Origin: an uncultured Pedosphaera sp.
GTDB taxonomy: Bacteria > Verrucomicrobiota > Verrucomicrobiia > Limisphaerales > Pedosphaeraceae
Length of the DNA: 64,000 nt
Assembly (NCBI GenBank): GCA_903918755.1
Contig: CAIXFN010000071.1
Coordinates: forward strand, 1 to 64,000
Reading direction: 5' to 3'
Part shown: positions 62,127 to 64,000 of the stretch, piece after piece
How the letters are laid out: every line of letters starts with the position of its first letter
Position numbering within the stretch: the stretch's first letter is position 1
The notes under the pieces: generated by a model
Told to the model about the DNA's origin: nothing
What the model saw: only the letters and a program-made list of their open reading frames with translations
The model's database searches: none
Program-made: the position numbers and the translations under genes

Positions 62127-63230
62127 ATGAAAATCAAACGCATCTTCGCGCATCGCGTCGAACTCCCTCTGCACGAAACCACTTACAAATGGTCCGGCGG
62201 CAAATCCGTCACCGTTTTTGACAGCACCATCGTCGGCGTGGAAACCGACACCGGCCTGGTCGGCTACGGCGAGGTCTGCCCACTCGGGCCCTTTTATCTG
62301 CCCGCCTATGCGGACGGCGTGCGGGCCGGCTTGCGGGAATTGGGGCCGCACCTGATTGGCCAGGACCCCCGGGAATTGACCAAACTCAACTATCGCATGG
62401 ACGCCGCGCTGAAGGGCCATCCGTATGTGAAATCAGGCATCGATATCGCCTGCTGGGACATTTTGGGCCAATTCGCCCAAATGCCCGTCTGTGAATTGCT
62501 CGGCGGCCGTTACGGCGAGGACGTGCATCTCTACCGCGCCATCTCCCAGGAAACGCCAGAGATCATGGCCGGCAAAGTGGCCGAGTATCGCGCCCAGGGC
62601 TACCGCCGCTTTCAACTGAAGGTCGGCGGCGATCCCGATGTGGACATCGCCCGCATCCATGCCGTGGCGGCCCAGTTGGAGTCCGGCGACCGCCTCGTGG
62701 CCGACGCCAACACCGGCTGGGTCCAACACGAAGCCGTACGGGTGGCCCGCGCGGTGCGCGATGTGGATGTTTACATCGAGCAACCCTGCCTCACCTACGA
62801 GGAATGCCTGGCCGTCCGCCGCCAGACCCCGCACCCCTTCGTCCTCGACGAGAATATCGACGACCTCAACATCCTCCTGCGCGCCAAGGCCGATCTGGCC
62901 ATGGATGTGGTGAATTTGAAGATCAGCAAGCTCGGCGGCCTTACCAAGATCCGCCAGGCCCGCGACCTCTGCGTCAGCATGGGCATCGCCATGACCTTGG
63001 AAGATTCCTGGGGTGGCGATATCGCCACGGCTGCCATTGCCCATCTCGCTCACAGCACGCCGACGCCGTTCCTGTTCACCACCACGGATTTCAACAGCTA
63101 TGTCACCGTCAGCACCGCCGATGGAGCGCCCCAGCGCGTGAACGGCCGGATGGCGGCGTCCAAATCACCGGGCCTGGGCATCCAGCCAAAAATGGAAGTC
63201 CTCGGGCCCCGCGTGGTGGAAATCTCATGA
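62127..63230 (+). CDS. Mandelate racemase/muconate lactonizing enzyme family protein
   Basis: 367 aa. Enolase-superfamily residues are visible: K165 in FQLKVGGD, the metal ligands D193 in ADANTGW, E218 in YIEQPC and E242 in LDENI, and K265 or K268 in NLKISKLGG. The second-Lys pattern fits the subgroup of cis-3-hydroxy-L-proline dehydratase and 4-hydroxyproline betaine 2-epimerase more than true mandelate racemase. The exact substrate is not decided by sequence. It lies 25 nt downstream of the sulfatase and overlaps the next gene by 4 nt. Confidence 0.87.
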   Translation: MKIKRIFAHRVELPLHETTYKWSGGKSVTVFDSTIVGVETDTGLVGYGEVCPLGPFYLPAYADGVRAGLRELGPHLIGQDPRELTKLNYRMDAALKGHPYVKSGIDIACWDILGQFAQMPVCELLGGRYGEDVHLYRAISQETPEIMAGKVAEYRAQGYRRFQLKVGGDPDVDIARIHAVAAQLESGDRLVADANTGWVQHEAVRVARAVRDVDVYIEQPCLTYEECLAVRRQTPHPFVLDENIDDLNILLRAKADLAMDVVNLKISKLGGLTKIRQARDLCVSMGIAMTLEDSWGGDIATAAIAHLAHSTPTPFLFTTTDFNSYVTVSTADGAPQRVNGRMAASKSPGLGIQPKMEVLGPRVVEIS

Positions 63231-64000
63231 ACCGCCACCCCTCACTGACCCGCCTCGCCGCCTGGCTTCTGGCCGCCTCCCTGGCTGGGCTGGCCTCCCT
63301 GGCTGGGCTGGCCTCCCCGGTGACCGCTGGGGAATCCCGGGTCAGCGAGTTGAACTGCACCGCCTGCCATGCGGCTTCGGAGAAGCAATCCGCGTGGCTC
63401 GCCCCGAAGGTGGCCCCCCGTCTCAACGAAGCAGGCAGGCGGTTGAGCCCGGATTGGTTAAGGGCGTTTTTGGCCGCGCCCGCGACCACGTTCCCGGGAA
63501 CCACCATGCCCGATTCGCTGTCCGGCCAATCCGTCGCGGAACGGGCCGCCAGTGCCGAGGATCTCACCCATTATTTGCTTTCGCTCACGCCGGGCAAATT
63601 TCAGCGGGAATTGCCGGACCGGGCGGCCGTGGAACGCGGCGAAAGCCTGTATCATAAGATCGGGTGTGTGGCCTGCCACACCCCGCTCGGGACGAACGCT
63701 CCCGTGGCCACCTCGGCTCCCTTCCCCAATCTAGTCGCAAAATGGTCGTTTACGGGCTTGCGCCAGTTCCTGCGCGACCCGCTGGCCTCCCGCCCCAGCG
63801 GTCGGATGCCGGGGATGAATCTCACGGATCGCGAAGCCGCCGACCTCGCGCATTATCTCCTGCACGACACCAAAGTGCCCGCCACCTTGGAGGTCGCCCA
63901 GTTCCAGGGACCGATCCGTTCGCTGGCGGATCTGGACCATGCCGAATTGGCCCGCACGGGTCCGGCCACCAGTTTCGCGCTGGAAGAGCCGGGCCGGGCT
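63227..64000 (+). CDS. Diheme c-type cytochrome, N-terminal part (cut by window edge)
   Basis: 258 codons without a stop run to the window edge; the ATG overlaps the upstream stop by 4 nt (ATGA). A signal peptide is present (about residues 1-35). It contains an 18-nt tandem duplication, giving [14 protein letters not shown]. Two heme c motifs follow: CTACH (C44, C47, H48) and CVACH (C147, C150, H151), each with a downstream Met ligand candidate (TTMPDSL, GRMPGM). It is thus a periplasmic diheme cytochrome, perhaps the start of a longer protein. Its co-operon partner is an enolase-superfamily enzyme, which does not itself use electrons. Confidence 0.85.
   Translation, partial: MNRHPSLTRLAAWLLAASLAGLASLAGLASPVTAGESRVSELNCTACHAASEKQSAWLAPKVAPRLNEAGRRLSPDWLRAFLAAPATTFPGTTMPDSLSGQSVAERAASAEDLTHYLLSLTPGKFQRELPDRAAVERGESLYHKIGCVACHTPLGTNAPVATSAPFPNLVAKWSFTGLRQFLRDPLASRPSGRMPGMNLTDREAADLAHYLLHDTKVPATLEVAQFQGPIRSLADLDHAELARTGPATSFALEEPGRA

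Noticed and set aside
59714-62182. An 822-codon open frame antisense to the sulfatase
   Set aside because: Shadow of the sulfatase; Gly/Arg/Val-rich composition with no domain signal.

Overview
The window looks like a chromosome segment of a high-GC, Gram-negative member of the Verrucomicrobiota (Planctomycetes/Verrucomicrobia/Chlamydiae group). The evidence is a multidomain DUF1587/DUF1592/DUF1588 cytochrome beside a DUF1552 protein, a PEP-CTERM surface protein, a prepilin-like protein with the GFTLIELLVVIAIIAILAGM signature, a sulfatase, many secreted proteins, and palindromic intergenic repeats of the kind common in these phyla. No rRNA, tRNA, CRISPR array, transposase or integrase was recognised. 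The assignment rests on gene content only.

Layout. 1-370: a perfect GGTGTT x18 repeat, which may encode a Pro-Thr tract on the minus strand, and two copies of a 29-nt dispersed motif. 371-9577: a secreted PQQ-type propeller, xylulokinase (minus), then a closely packed run of two amidohydrolase-family proteins, a phosphodiesterase-like protein, a small membrane protein and YceI. 9597-13384: ApaG, IF-1 (TTG start), two paralogous small membrane proteins, an LpxB-N-like membrane protein with a zinc ribbon, a TlpA-type thioredoxin and a putative 4Fe-4S protein. 13541-14280: a VapBC-like toxin-antitoxin pair. 14448-21040: fumarase C, a PAS-AraC regulator and the DUF1592/DUF1552 pair. 21055-26286: a 1743-residue secreted subtilase. 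26421-29587: unknown genes and a degenerate duplicated segment.

29588-34316 (minus) is a probable operon for GDP-D-glycero-alpha-D-manno-heptose: an HddC-GmhB fusion, the HddA kinase, a glycosyltransferase and rlmN. GmhA is not in the window. 34623-40458: PEP-CTERM protein with a strong terminator, lactate permease, SMP-30-type protein and a YtcJ-like amidohydrolase. 40472-42040 is an isolated contractile tail sheath protein, followed by a 700-nt gap holding a large palindromic repeat. 42742-52017: small membrane protein, UvrA, a TPR protein and a SEL1-repeat protein. 52121-56258: A-type Fe-S carrier, MgtA behind a structured leader, and a PTS EIIA-like protein 2 nt after mgtA. 56286-64000: LysRS, prepilin-like protein, a decaying hypothetical gene running into a sulfatase, a sulfatase fused to an HExxH metallopeptidase-like domain, an enolase-superfamily dehydratase/racemase, and the start of a diheme c-type cytochrome cut by the window edge.

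Most promising for follow-up: the orphan tail sheath, the sulfatase-zincin fusion, the MgtA-EIIA pair with its leader, the amidohydrolase cluster in which two of three domains have lost the metal-binding HxH, and the paralogous small membrane proteins at 10.4-11.1 kb.
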